Notes under the pieces: model-generated
Told to the model about the DNA's origin: nothing
Database searches by the model: none
The model's input: only the letters and a program-made list of their open reading frames with translations
Program-made: the position numbers and the translations under genes
Shown here: positions 1 to 8,950 of the stretch, piece by piece
Position numbering within the stretch: position 1 is the first letter of the stretch
How the letters are laid out: every line of letters starts with the position of its first letter
NCBI GenBank assembly: GCA_965214615.1
Contig: OZ243952.1
Location: 744,001 to 808,000, forward strand
From: CBDAUN01 sp965214615
GTDB taxonomy: Bacteria; Pseudomonadota; Gammaproteobacteria; Arenicellales; JAJDZL01
Length of the DNA: 64,000 nt
Direction of reading: 5' to 3'

Positions 1-82
1 TATCGCAAGGATACGGATCATCGCCCGCGCCGATTAACATAAATGTCAGCGAGCAGGATTAAATCAATGGAGGTTTGACTGA

Positions 83-1522
83 ATGGCTGTTCGAAAATTG
101 AAATCGAAAACTGTTGCCAAGAGCAAGGAGCCGGACATTAACGCAGGTGACAGCAAGAACAATACGGTCACTGTGATCGACAATCGTCAGGGAGATTCCT
201 ACGAATTTCCCATCCTTGAAGGAACGCTAGGTCCGAGTGTTATCGATATTCGAACTCTGTATTCAAAAACCGGGATGTTCACCTACGATCCGGGTTTCAC
301 GTCCACCGGGTCATGCATGTCGAAAATTACATACATCGACGGCGACAAGGGAGTTCTGCTTCACCGAGGCTATCCGATAGAGCAACTGGTGGACAAAACA
401 GACTATTTGGAAGTGTGCTATCTGCTGCTGCACGACCATCTTCCGTCTGCGCAGGAGAAGCAAGAGTTTGACGAGGCGATAACGAAGCACACGATGCTTC
501 ACGAGCAATTGGTATCCTTTTACCGGGGGTTTAAGCGGTCCGCTCATCCGATGGCGATCATGGTCGGCGTAGTCGGCGCGCTGTCTGCATTCTATTACGA
601 AACTGCCGACCTTCGCGAACCCAGAGAGCGAATGGTCGCCGCACACAGGCTTATTGCCAAGATGCCCACGATCGGTGCCTACGCGTTCAAGTATTCGCTG
701 GGCCAGCCGTTCATCTATCCGAAAAACAACTTAAATTATTCGCAAAACCTGCTTCGCATGCTGTTCGCGGTACCGGCCGAAGACTACGAGGTCAATCCGA
801 CACTGGCTAAGGCGATCAACCGGATCCTCATCTTGCATGCCGATCACGAACAGAATGCTTCAACGTCCACGGTTCGTCTTGCTGGATCGTCGGGCGCAAG
901 TCCCTATGCATGCGTCGCTTCAGGCATTGCTTCGCTCTGGGGCCCGTCTCACGGCGGGGCCAATGAAGCCGTCTTGACCATGCTTGGCGAAATCGACAAT
1001 GTTAAGAACATTCCTAAATTCATCGAGCGAGCCAAGGATAAGAACGATCCGTTTCGTCTGATGGGCTTTGGGCACCGTGTCTACAAGAATCACGATCCGC
1101 GCGCCACGGTGATGCGCCAGACATGCCATGAAGTGCTCAAGGAACTCGGCACGTCCGATCCTTTGATGGACATCGCGCTGGAACTGGAACGAATTGCCTT
1201 GGAAGACGAGTACTTCATCGAAAAGCGCCTTTATCCCAATGTGGATTTCTATTCGGGAATTATTCTCAAGGCGATCGGCTTTCCTACTCAGATGTTTACG
1301 GTCATGTTCGCGATTGCACGAACGGTCGGCTGGATCGCGCATTGGAAGGAAATGTATGACGGCGACGAGGATCAGAAGATCGGCCGCCCCCGCCAGCTAT
1401 ACCTGGGCTCGACCGAGCGCAACTATACGGGTCTGGAAGCCCGCGCCAATACAAGGAAAGACCCGGTTCAGGATTGGAACATCAAGGTACGCAAGGTCTG
1501 GCAGGCCTTCGGCGGACACTGA
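83..1522 (+). CDS. gltA: Citrate synthase
   Basis: Condenses acetyl-CoA and oxaloacetate to citrate, the entry step of the TCA cycle, in the cytoplasm. The catalytic set of the hexameric bacterial type is visible: His in SHGGANE (about residue 290), His in GFGHRVYKN (about 331) and Asp in NVDFYSG (about 388); the HADHEQNAS block is also intact. At 479 residues it is about 50 longer than the E. coli enzyme; the excess is a charged, Lys-rich N-terminal segment before the conserved start of the fold near residue 40. The ATG is preceded by a good GGAGG about 10 nt upstream, which supports the long form. It is monocistronic and converges on the next gene. Confidence is very high for function; the role of the extension is unknown. 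Confidence 0.98.
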   Translation: MAVRKLKSKTVAKSKEPDINAGDSKNNTVTVIDNRQGDSYEFPILEGTLGPSVIDIRTLYSKTGMFTYDPGFTSTGSCMSKITYIDGDKGVLLHRGYPIEQLVDKTDYLEVCYLLLHDHLPSAQEKQEFDEAITKHTMLHEQLVSFYRGFKRSAHPMAIMVGVVGALSAFYYETADLREPRERMVAAHRLIAKMPTIGAYAFKYSLGQPFIYPKNNLNYSQNLLRMLFAVPAEDYEVNPTLAKAINRILILHADHEQNASTSTVRLAGSSGASPYACVASGIASLWGPSHGGANEAVLTMLGEIDNVKNIPKFIERAKDKNDPFRLMGFGHRVYKNHDPRATVMRQTCHEVLKELGTSDPLMDIALELERIALEDEYFIEKRLYPNVDFYSGIILKAIGFPTQMFTVMFAIARTVGWIAHWKEMYDGDEDQKIGRPRQLYLGSTERNYTGLEARANTRKDPVQDWNIKVRKVWQAFGGH

Positions 1523-1549
1523 TACGGCCACCTGCGGCTATTGGCCGTA
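1523..1549. terminator. Hairpin between convergent gltA and DUF3179 gene
   Basis: An 8-bp perfect inverted repeat (TACGGCCA / TGGCCGTA, 11-nt loop) begins immediately after the gltA stop codon and covers the stop codon of the opposing gene. The position suits a bidirectional transcription end. No T-run follows on either strand, so a classic intrinsic terminator is not proven. Confidence 0.45.
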
Positions 1550-2686
1550 GATCTGCGAGTCAGGATGAAACGCCAGCCACGCGAAGGCAAAGTGGATTCC
1601 ATTCGGCAGGTCCGGCAGTTGCTCGCCGGCAAGTTCGCCGGCGACCGCCTGACCGAAAATATTCCACTGCGAATTGGTTTCAATGTCGTAGAACGACTCG
1701 CCCCGCTTCTCGAACGTCAATAATCGGCCATCCAAATTTCGCTTGAAGGCCGTCGCTGACGGAATCGTCCGCGATTCTGCGATTGCGCTTTGATCAAGCG
1801 CCGATACGGTGTCGTTCCTGCTGAATACAACGAGATCGACGCCGTTGAATTTGTCATTGATGACCGGTTCGCGTTCGAATCCGCGAAACGGATAAATCCG
1901 ATGCTGCGCCCCGACTGAGACATTGATTATGCGCTCCATCGCAGGCAGTCTCGGGTCTGCAGGGTCCTCAAGCAGAAACGGTATGTTGTCGATGCTGTCG
2001 TAGCCCCGGTACGGATTGCGCCCGTAATTGCGGGCGAACCCGGTTTTTTGCGACAGTATCGGACTGTCAGGATACGCCTCGCGAAATGAATCGAACGAGA
2101 CAATCTGCGCGGGCAGCTTGGTGAGTTTTGTGCCGGCATAGTCGCCAATGAGTCCGATGCCGGTAATCTGCTGCCACCAGGTTTCGGTCTGCCTGTCGTA
2201 CATCACCAGATCGCTTTTGCGCAGCCTTCCTGTGGTTCCGAAATCAAGAATTTCGCCATCCAGATTTCTGTCAAACACAATTGATGCATTGCATAATGGA
2301 CAGAACGTGACTGATACGTAGCGTCCTGCAAGCGTGTCATTGACAATTTCGTGCCACGTGAGAATTTGCAGCGGATAGGCCTTGGCCTTGCCGTTAATTT
2401 CAAGCGCAATCACAGGCTCACGCGGCGAGAGCCATTGCGATGCTTCGTCCTGAGTCACGAATTCCGGGTTGTCGATCGCCGGAATCCCGTCCTTGGGCAC
2501 GCCGCCGGAGCGAATCTCGCCGAACTCTACAATGCTGTTTTCGAAGTCTGTTTTCGGCCATTCATTTGCGAGCGCGCGCATGGATTGGCCGAGTGCCTGG
2601 CTTGGCGCGGATGAAAGCATAAGGATCAGGCAGGCGCCTAGCGCTGGCCATAGCCGTCGAGATAGGTACGGGGCGGATGAAGTCAT
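1538..2686 (-). CDS. DUF3179 domain-containing exported protein
   Basis: A 382-residue protein of the DUF3179 family, whose biochemical role is not established. An N-terminal signal peptide is visible (Arg-rich start, then a hydrophobic run ending near SSAPSQA, about residue 30), so it is probably periplasmic. The family hallmark around VTFCPLCNASIVFDR (about residue 130) is present with its two closely spaced cysteines, followed by the glycine- and tryptophan-rich region typical of the family (FGTTGRLRKSDLVMYD, then ETWWQQ). It stands alone, convergent with gltA and divergent from hyuA. The family assignment is firm; a role in metal or redox chemistry would only be a guess from the cysteines. 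Confidence 0.85.
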   Translation of the reverse strand: MTSSAPYLSRRLWPALGACLILMLSSAPSQALGQSMRALANEWPKTDFENSIVEFGEIRSGGVPKDGIPAIDNPEFVTQDEASQWLSPREPVIALEINGKAKAYPLQILTWHEIVNDTLAGRYVSVTFCPLCNASIVFDRNLDGEILDFGTTGRLRKSDLVMYDRQTETWWQQITGIGLIGDYAGTKLTKLPAQIVSFDSFREAYPDSPILSQKTGFARNYGRNPYRGYDSIDNIPFLLEDPADPRLPAMERIINVSVGAQHRIYPFRGFEREPVINDKFNGVDLVVFSRNDTVSALDQSAIAESRTIPSATAFKRNLDGRLLTFEKRGESFYDIETNSQWNIFGQAVAGELAGEQLPDLPNGIHFAFAWLAFHPDSQIYGQ

Positions 2687-2958
2687 AGATCAGCTTTGCA
2701 GTGGGTTTGATTCAATAGACAGAATCCGGCGAAGAAAATTCGAATGCACGGCTGTCGCAGCATCTGAGCGCAGTACCGATTCGGTCATTGAGCCAGACCC
2801 GCCTGAATCGGCGAAGCGGTCTTGCCTGCGCCGTCCGGTGTCCCGAGATGGTACAATTTTTCGCGTACTTCGCCGGCAATGCGCGATTCGCGGATGCTGT
2901 GCAGCGTACCGGATGTTAATCGGATTCTGAAAATGAGCAATGACAGTGAGTGTGTAGC

Positions 2959-5049
2959 ATGGCGCAGACCAGCGATATTCGGCTAGGGGCGGACATTGGT
3001 GGCACCTTCACGGATGTGGTTCTGGACATTCGGGGCGACATCCTGTCTGCCAAGGTGCTGACGATTCACGCGGCGCCCGAACAGTCGGTTGTGGAAGGAA
3101 TCCGCATCGTCACGAATCAGGCCGGCATCCGGTTCGATGATCTTCAGGTTGTAATCCACGGCACTACGCTCGCGGCCAATGCCTTGATTGAGCGGCGCGG
3201 CGCCAAGACCGCGCTCATAACCACGCAAGGGTTTCGCGACGTGATCGAAATGCGAACTGAGAACCGTTTCGATCAATACGATTTGAATCTGCAGCTTCCG
3301 GCGCCGCTGATCCCTCGCCAGCATCGCTATCCGGTCAAAGGACGCATTGATGCGCAGGGCCGCGAATTGCAGCCGTTGGATGAAGTTGCGATTGATGCGC
3401 TCGCCGAGGCGCTTAGGGATGCCGAAATCGAATCGATTGCGATCGGCTTCATCCATTCCTATCAGAATCCATCGCATGAACAGTGTGCCAGAGCGTTGCT
3501 CGCGGCGAAGCTGCCGGACATTCCGATTTCGATCAGCAGTGAAGTTTCGCCGCAAATGCGCGAGTATCAGCGCTTTAGCACGGTCTGTGCGAATGCCTAT
3601 GTGCGCCCGCTTATGCAAGACTATCTGAGTCGCCTTGAATCGAGGCTGCGCCGCGAGGGCGCCGGCTGTCCGCTATATCTGGTTCAATCGTCGGGCACTT
3701 TGATGGCGGTCGATGCGGCAATTGAATTTCCGGTGCGCCTGCTTGAATCCGGTCCGGCGGGCGGCGCAATCTTTGCCGCGCATATGGCGAGCAAGTTCGG
3801 GCTCGACAAGGTGGTTTCGTACGATATGGGCGGGACTACCGCTAAGATTTGCCTGATCGAAGAGTGTAAGCCGCAAGGCAGCCGCACTTTTGAAGTGGCG
3901 CGCACCCATCGCTTTAGCAAGGGATCGGGGATGCCGATTTCAATTCCTGCGATCGAGATGATTGAAATTGGCGCCGGCGGCGGTTCGATCGCATCGGTTG
4001 ACTCGATGCGGCGGATTTGTACCGGGCCCGATTCGGCAGGTTCGGAACCCGGCCCTGCGTGCTATCAGCGCGGCGGCATCCGTCCGGCCATTACCGATGC
4101 TGATCTTGTGCTCGGCAAGATTGATCCGCATTATTTCGCCGGCGGCGCACTCGAACTGTCCGAGCAAGCCTCGGTCAGCGCGATTGACCGCGATATTGCC
4201 GACCCTCTTGCGATGTCGACGCTGGATGCCGCTTTCGGAATTTGCGAGGTGGTCGATGAAAACATGGCCAACGCCGCGCGTGTTCATGCGGTGGAAGGCG
4301 GCAAGCACATATCCGACTATGTCATGATTGCATTCGGTGGCGCAGCCCCTTTGCATGCGGCGCGAATGTGCGACAAGCTGGGCATCGGGCGCTGCCTGAT
4401 TCCGCCTGGCGCCGGGGTCGGTTCGGCGATCGGATTCCTTAAGGCGCCATTCGGATTTGAAGCGGTGGCGTCGCGGGTGATGCGTCTTTCCGAATTCAGC
4501 GCCGACGAGGTCAATGCCATGCTCGGCGATCTGATTGATTCGGCGCAAGGCTTTGTCCAAGAACGGATTCAGGGTAAAGGTAGACGCGAGATAACCGCGT
4601 TCATGCGCTACGCCGGACAGGGCTGGGAGATTCCGGTACTGCTTGACGATAGAAAATTCAGCGATGGCGATGCGCAGCAGATTGCAGACCGCTTTCGGCG
4701 CTGCTATGCGCAGCACTTCGGCCGCGCGGTCGACGAACTCGGAAATCTTGAGATCGAAGTTGTCTCCTGGTCGGTCAAAGTCGCCGAAAGGACGAATGCG
4801 CCGCAGCAATTGAATTTGCTTGCAGGCGATCTTGCCGAATTGGATGCCAGTATCCGTCCGGTCTACGACCCTTCGGTCAATCAATCGACGGACAGCCGGA
4901 TCTATGCCCGCGATGACCTGTCTGCCGGCGACCGGGTGGCGGGTCCTGCAATCATAGTCGAACGCGAGACTTCGACGGTGGTGCTGTCCGGGTTCGATGC
5001 TGCGCTGCAAGCTGACGGCTCCATACTACTTACTTCCAATCGAGCATAG
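2959..5049 (+). CDS. hyuA: Hydantoinase/oxoprolinase subunit A (N-methylhydantoinase A type)
   Basis: Large ATP-dependent subunit of the hydantoinase / 5-oxoprolinase / acetone carboxylase superfamily, about 696 residues, near the usual size. It carries the actin-like phosphate motif GADIGGTFTDVV near the start, HGTTLAANALIER at about 70-85, the second nucleotide motif SYDMGGTTAKICL at about 290, and IGAGGGSIA at about 340. With HyuB it should hydrolyse a cyclic imide or lactam (hydantoins, 5-oxoproline or a relative) using ATP; the exact substrate cannot be read from sequence. The start is taken as the ATG at 2959; a GTG at 2950 is in frame with no stronger ribosome site. hyuB follows after 9 bp, so the two are co-transcribed. 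Confidence 0.93.
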   Translation: MAQTSDIRLGADIGGTFTDVVLDIRGDILSAKVLTIHAAPEQSVVEGIRIVTNQAGIRFDDLQVVIHGTTLAANALIERRGAKTALITTQGFRDVIEMRTENRFDQYDLNLQLPAPLIPRQHRYPVKGRIDAQGRELQPLDEVAIDALAEALRDAEIESIAIGFIHSYQNPSHEQCARALLAAKLPDIPISISSEVSPQMREYQRFSTVCANAYVRPLMQDYLSRLESRLRREGAGCPLYLVQSSGTLMAVDAAIEFPVRLLESGPAGGAIFAAHMASKFGLDKVVSYDMGGTTAKICLIEECKPQGSRTFEVARTHRFSKGSGMPISIPAIEMIEIGAGGGSIASVDSMRRICTGPDSAGSEPGPACYQRGGIRPAITDADLVLGKIDPHYFAGGALELSEQASVSAIDRDIADPLAMSTLDAAFGICEVVDENMANAARVHAVEGGKHISDYVMIAFGGAAPLHAARMCDKLGIGRCLIPPGAGVGSAIGFLKAPFGFEAVASRVMRLSEFSADEVNAMLGDLIDSAQGFVQERIQGKGRREITAFMRYAGQGWEIPVLLDDRKFSDGDAQQIADRFRRCYAQHFGRAVDELGNLEIEVVSWSVKVAERTNAPQQLNLLAGDLAELDASIRPVYDPSVNQSTDSRIYARDDLSAGDRVAGPAIIVERETSTVVLSGFDAALQADGSILLTSNRA

Positions 5050-5058
5050 GACTGATCC

Positions 5059-6666
5059 GTGAGCGTCTCGGACATACAGCTGCAGGTGATGTGGAACCGC
5101 TTGATTTCCGTGGTCGAGGAACAGGCGATGACCTTGGTACGAACCGCTTTTTCCACCTCGGTGCGCGAAGCGGGAGATCTGTCTGCCGGCGTGTATGACG
5201 CCACAGGCCGCATGCTTGCCCAGGCAGTCACCGGCACGCCCGGGCACGTGAATACGATGGCGGAATCGGTTCGGTACTTTCTCGATGAGATTCCGGGCGA
5301 TGAAATGCACGAGGGCGATTGCTATGTCACCAATGATCCGTGGAAGGGCACCGGACATCTGCACGACATCACCATGGTTGCCCCGTCGTTCAGGAAAGGA
5401 CGGATCGTAGCGTTCTTCGCCTGCACCGCGCACGTTGTCGACATTGGCGGGCGAGGCTTCGGCGCCGACGGACAATCGGTGTTTGAGGAAGGACTGCTCA
5501 TACCGATAATCAAGTTCGTCGACAAGGGGCAGGTGAATCGGGATCTTTTGAAAATCCTGCGCTACGGTGTGCGCGAACCGGACATGGTGATTGGCGATTT
5601 CTATTCTTTGGCATCCTGCAACGAAGTCGGCCACCGACGATTGATGGACATAATGGACGGCGTGCAACTGAGCGATCTGGAAGATCTCGGCGAGTTTATA
5701 TTCTCCCGCTCCTACAGCGCTACAGTAGAGCGAATTCGGGAGATTCCTGCCGGAATCTGGAAATCGTCCTTGCTTGTCGACGGCTACGATACGCCGATCA
5801 AGCTGGCAGTGGCACTTGCCAGAAACGGAGATTGCATTGATCTGGATTTTGCGGGAACGAGTCCGGTGAGCAAGTGGGGGATCAACAGTCCGTTCAACTA
5901 CACCAAGGCCTATGCGGCCTATGCGCTCAAGTGCGTGATTGCTCCGGACGTTCCAAATAATTACGCGTCGCTGAAGCCATTTGCAATGAAATCGCCCGAG
6001 AATATCCTCAATGCCGCCAGGCCGGCGCCTGTGGCGTTGCGCCATGTTTTGGGACACATGGTTCCCGATTTGGTCTATGGTGCGCTTGCGCAGGTTCTGC
6101 CTGACCGCATTCCGGCTGAAGGCGCATCGGCACTGTGGAACATTCATATTTCGGTTCGGCCGAAGCAAGGCTGCAAGGGGCGGCGTGCTGAAATGCTGAT
6201 GTTCAATTCCGGCGGAACCGGCGCGAGGCCGGATTCAGACGGCCTGTCGGCAACGGCATTTCCGTCCGGGGTGCACACGATGCAGGTCGAAGCGACCGAG
6301 CACACCGGTCCGATCGTAGTCTGGCGCAAGGAACTGCGCCCCGATAGCGGCGGTGCCGGATGCACGCGCGGCGGACTTGGGCAAATCATTGAAATTTCAC
6401 CGGCCGACGGCCACGAGTTCGATTTTTCGGCAATGTTCGAGCGGGTGCATCATCCGGCACGCGGCCGCAACGGAGGCGAAAGCGGCGCGCCGGGCGCGGT
6501 GCTCCTTGATGACGGCACGCCGCTGAGGCCGAAAGGGTGGCAGCATGTGCCGCCGGGGCGGCGTCTGATACTGAAAGTTCCGGGCGGCGGCGGTTTCGGA
6601 TCGCCGCAGAAGCGGAGCAAGCGAGCCAGGGAGCTGGACAGGATTGCGGACTACACCACTGAGTAA
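5059..6666 (+). CDS. hyuB: Hydantoinase B / oxoprolinase subunit B
   Basis: Partner subunit of HyuA, 535 residues, HyuB/PF02538 family. Typical features are the N-terminal VMWNRLISVVEEQAM helix, the SREAGDLS-like VREAGDLSAG segment, GHVNTMAES, and the block TNDPWKGTGHLHDITM (about residue 90-110), which in related enzymes lies around the metal and active site. The C-terminus has the glycine-rich KVPGGGGFGSP motif found at the end of this family. The start is GTG with AGGA about 8 nt upstream. It is two-gene operonic with hyuA; no transporter or racemase sits beside it to indicate the substrate. A free-standing HyuB does not act alone in characterised systems. Confidence 0.93.
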   Translation: MSVSDIQLQVMWNRLISVVEEQAMTLVRTAFSTSVREAGDLSAGVYDATGRMLAQAVTGTPGHVNTMAESVRYFLDEIPGDEMHEGDCYVTNDPWKGTGHLHDITMVAPSFRKGRIVAFFACTAHVVDIGGRGFGADGQSVFEEGLLIPIIKFVDKGQVNRDLLKILRYGVREPDMVIGDFYSLASCNEVGHRRLMDIMDGVQLSDLEDLGEFIFSRSYSATVERIREIPAGIWKSSLLVDGYDTPIKLAVALARNGDCIDLDFAGTSPVSKWGINSPFNYTKAYAAYALKCVIAPDVPNNYASLKPFAMKSPENILNAARPAPVALRHVLGHMVPDLVYGALAQVLPDRIPAEGASALWNIHISVRPKQGCKGRRAEMLMFNSGGTGARPDSDGLSATAFPSGVHTMQVEATEHTGPIVVWRKELRPDSGGAGCTRGGLGQIIEISPADGHEFDFSAMFERVHHPARGRNGGESGAPGAVLLDDGTPLRPKGWQHVPPGRRLILKVPGGGGFGSPQKRSKRARELDRIADYTTE

Positions 6667-7012
6667 TTTCCTTTTCTGCTAGATGACATCGAATTGCTTT
6701 GCTGGATGGCTTTTGAGCCTATCGCTGTCGTATCAGCCAATTCGGAGAACGACTATTGATGTTTCAATTGGTACCGATTCTCGTGAAAGAATTGATCCCG
6801 GCGGGTAGCGAGTTCGTACCCCGTCAAATTAGCTTTACGATTGCGCATACTCGCATAGGCACTTTAGGAATTCCGGTACATGCGCAGACCTTGGTGTCGG
6901 TGTCGCAGAAATATTGGAAGCCATTCTCATTTGGAGAGTTTGGCAACCTCATTCGCCTAATGAATGGTATATCTTCTGAGATCTGGACAGAGCGACCGGC
7001 CCGCCCTTAAAG
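6667..7012. other. Intergenic region upstream of hipBA, no convincing gene
   Basis: This stretch separates hyuB from hipB. It is more AT-rich toward its right end. One 84-codon frame (6756-7010, plus strand) has an acceptable ribosome site but no recognisable domain and no clear hydrophobic or repeat pattern; it is not called as a gene. Confidence 0.5.
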
Positions 7013-7069
7013 TGATACAATATTATCATTCTACGGCTAAAACATCGATATAGTAATACAATGATATCA
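7013..7069 (+). promoter_or_regulatory. Candidate hipBA promoter with palindromic operators
   Basis: TGATACAATATTATCA at 7013-7028 is an inverted repeat with TGATA/TATCA arms. TGATATCA at 7062-7069 is a perfect palindrome covering the hipB start codon and repeats the same half-site. A -10-like TATAGT lies at 7049-7054, so transcription would begin at or next to the ATG at 7061. HipB antitoxins autorepress their operons by binding paired palindromes, so these are proposed as HipB sites. No good -35 box was found. Confidence 0.5.
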
Positions 7070-7369
7070 CTTATAACCCCATCTAAAGCGCAGCAGGTTT
7101 TGTGCCGCCATGTCAAATCAAGGCGATTGCTGCTGGGTTTGACCCAGGAAGGGCTTGCCGGCCGGTCCGGAGTCAGTCTATCCACATTGCGCAAGTTTGA
7201 GCGCTCGGGTCAGATATCGCTGGAATCATTCTTGAAGCTGCTCGCGGTTCTGGACGTTCTGGAACCGCTTGTCGAGGCCGTCAAGCCGAAGGATGAAAAA
7301 TTCCGGTCGATTGACGATGTGCTCAGAGCGCAACAAGGCAAATTTCGCAAAATCGGATGGCGCAAGTAG
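7061..7369 (+). CDS. hipB: HipB-like XRE-family antitoxin
   Basis: A 102-residue DNA-binding antitoxin of the HipB/XRE class. A helix-turn-helix spans about residues 17-55 (LTQEGLAGRSGVSLSTLRKF), followed by a leucine-rich dimerisation stretch and a charged tail. In this family it represses its own promoter and neutralises HipA in a complex. Residues 1-10 match the usual start of these antitoxins, which supports the ATG at 7061 even though no ribosome site precedes it. A -10 box ends only 6 nt upstream, so the message may be leaderless. The gene overlaps hipA by 13 bp, implying translational coupling. Confidence 0.88.
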   Translation: MISLITPSKAQQVLCRHVKSRRLLLGLTQEGLAGRSGVSLSTLRKFERSGQISLESFLKLLAVLDVLEPLVEAVKPKDEKFRSIDDVLRAQQGKFRKIGWRK

Positions 7370-8616
7370 CCTTTACTCCGGTCAGGCACCTTGTCGTCGG
7401 ACTTGAATATGGCGATGGCATAGCCGAGACCGTGGGCAGGCTCGCGGCAAGGGACAATCAGATCTATTTCGAGTACGACGCATCATTCATCGAGCGCGGC
7501 GTTGAAATTTCTCCGATCCGGTGTCCGTTGCGCCCCGGCGTACAGACTTTCGATCGATTACTGTTTGAAGGGCTTCCCGGCGTGTTCAACGACAGTCTGC
7601 CGGATGGCTGGGGCCGACTGCTGTTGGACAGAGCGCTTCGAAAGAGCGGCATAGTTCCCGAACAGGTCACTGCGCTCGACCGTCTCGCGAATGCCGGACG
7701 TGCCGGAATGGGCGCTTTGGTCTACGAACCGCAAGCGCAGCAGCAGGACGAGGTCCGGCCAATTGAATTGAATGATCTGGCAAGCAATGTCCGACAGGTC
7801 CTGAACGGAGAGGCGTCGGAGGTGCTTCAGGAATTGATCGCATTGAACGGCTCTTCTTCCGGGGCCCGGCCGAAAGCGATGATCTTAGTGGGTGCTGACA
7901 GAAAGCAAATTGCCCACTGCATAGAGTCGCTTGATTCTGGTTTCGAGCCATGGATGGTTAAGTTTCCCAATACGAGCGACGGAGCCGATGCCGGGGCAAT
8001 TGAATTTGTCTATGCCTTGATGGCAAAGGCTGCTGGCGTACAGATGTCCGACGTGCATCTGTTTGAGGCCGAATCCGGCGCTGGATATTTTGCAACAAGG
8101 CGATTTGACCGAATTGGCGGAGAACGACTTCATTGCCACACGGCGTGCGGACTGCTTCATTCGGATTTCAGAACTCCGTCTCTGGATTACGAAAATCTAT
8201 TGGCCTTGACCATGGTGCTGACGAAAGACATTCGCGAAGTCGAGAAAATGTACCGCTTGGCGGTATTCAATGTCTTGTCGAACAATCGCGACGATCACGG
8301 CAAGAATTTCTGCTTTGCCATGGATCGCAGAGGTTCATGGACATTGGCGCCGGCGTACGATTTAACATTTGCATCCGGTCCGGGAGGCGAACAGAGCACC
8401 ATGGTAATGGGAGAGGGAAGATCGCCCGGAATAGGAAATCTGATCGAGCTTGGGCACGAGGCGAATGTGTCGAAGCAGGTTGTCGAAGAGGCCATCGACA
8501 ATACGCGTTCCGCACTTGGCCGGTGGACTTCGCTGGCGAAACGCTACGGTGTCTATTCGCACAATGTCGACCTTGTTGCCCAAAGAATCAAGGCAACCGA
8601 CTCACTGCCGAGATAG
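7357..8616 (+). CDS. hipA: HipA-like serine/threonine kinase toxin
   Basis: Toxin of a HipBA type II module, 419 residues. HipA kinases phosphorylate a translation component (glutamyl-tRNA synthetase for E. coli HipA), giving growth arrest and persistence; the target here is unknown. Visible motifs are the glycine/serine loop GSSSGARPK (165-173), which carries the autophosphorylation serine in the family, the catalytic loop NNRDDHGKN (309-317) and the metal-binding YD in PAYDLTF (Asp335). All key residues are intact, so it should be active. It overlaps hipB by 13 bp, and the pair lies at the edge of an accessory-looking stretch. Confidence 0.92.
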   Translation: MAQVAFTPVRHLVVGLEYGDGIAETVGRLAARDNQIYFEYDASFIERGVEISPIRCPLRPGVQTFDRLLFEGLPGVFNDSLPDGWGRLLLDRALRKSGIVPEQVTALDRLANAGRAGMGALVYEPQAQQQDEVRPIELNDLASNVRQVLNGEASEVLQELIALNGSSSGARPKAMILVGADRKQIAHCIESLDSGFEPWMVKFPNTSDGADAGAIEFVYALMAKAAGVQMSDVHLFEAESGAGYFATRRFDRIGGERLHCHTACGLLHSDFRTPSLDYENLLALTMVLTKDIREVEKMYRLAVFNVLSNNRDDHGKNFCFAMDRRGSWTLAPAYDLTFASGPGGEQSTMVMGEGRSPGIGNLIELGHEANVSKQVVEEAIDNTRSALGRWTSLAKRYGVYSHNVDLVAQRIKATDSLPR

Positions 8617-8950
8617 CGCGCTGGCAAGGGCGCGTCAATCCGCCTGGCTGCGCAATGGTTTATCGGCGCCTTGTGCGCCCGTATGCGGGGGCGTTCAAGC
8701 GCATGCGGGCTCGCAGTTCAAAGTAACGGCCGAAGGCTGAGCCGAATGTAAAGTCTGACGATAGATGAACGGCAGGTTCGGCTTCCGGAGCCGCAAGGAT
8801 TAAAGAGCAGGCAAAGTGCTGCGGCAATGGCGCAGCCTTACTCAGTGCCAGCGGTTGCAGTCGTGGCGCTCAATGAATGGCATCAATCACTGACGAGGTC
8901 AGGCTATGCGCCAATGGACGAGCTTGCGCTGAGGCGCCGGGGCGGGAATA
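8617..8950. other. Gene-free gap between convergent hipA and AAA ATPase gene
   Basis: There is no supported reading frame here. An imperfect inverted repeat (AGCCGAA about 8740, TTCGGCT about 8779) could fold into a transcript-end structure for hipA, but it has no T-run. Confidence 0.4.

Noticed and set aside
6756..7010. 84-codon plus-strand frame upstream of hipB with a plausible ribosome site
   Set aside because: No recognisable domain, no signal or membrane pattern, and it lies in the AT-rich promoter region; treated as chance.
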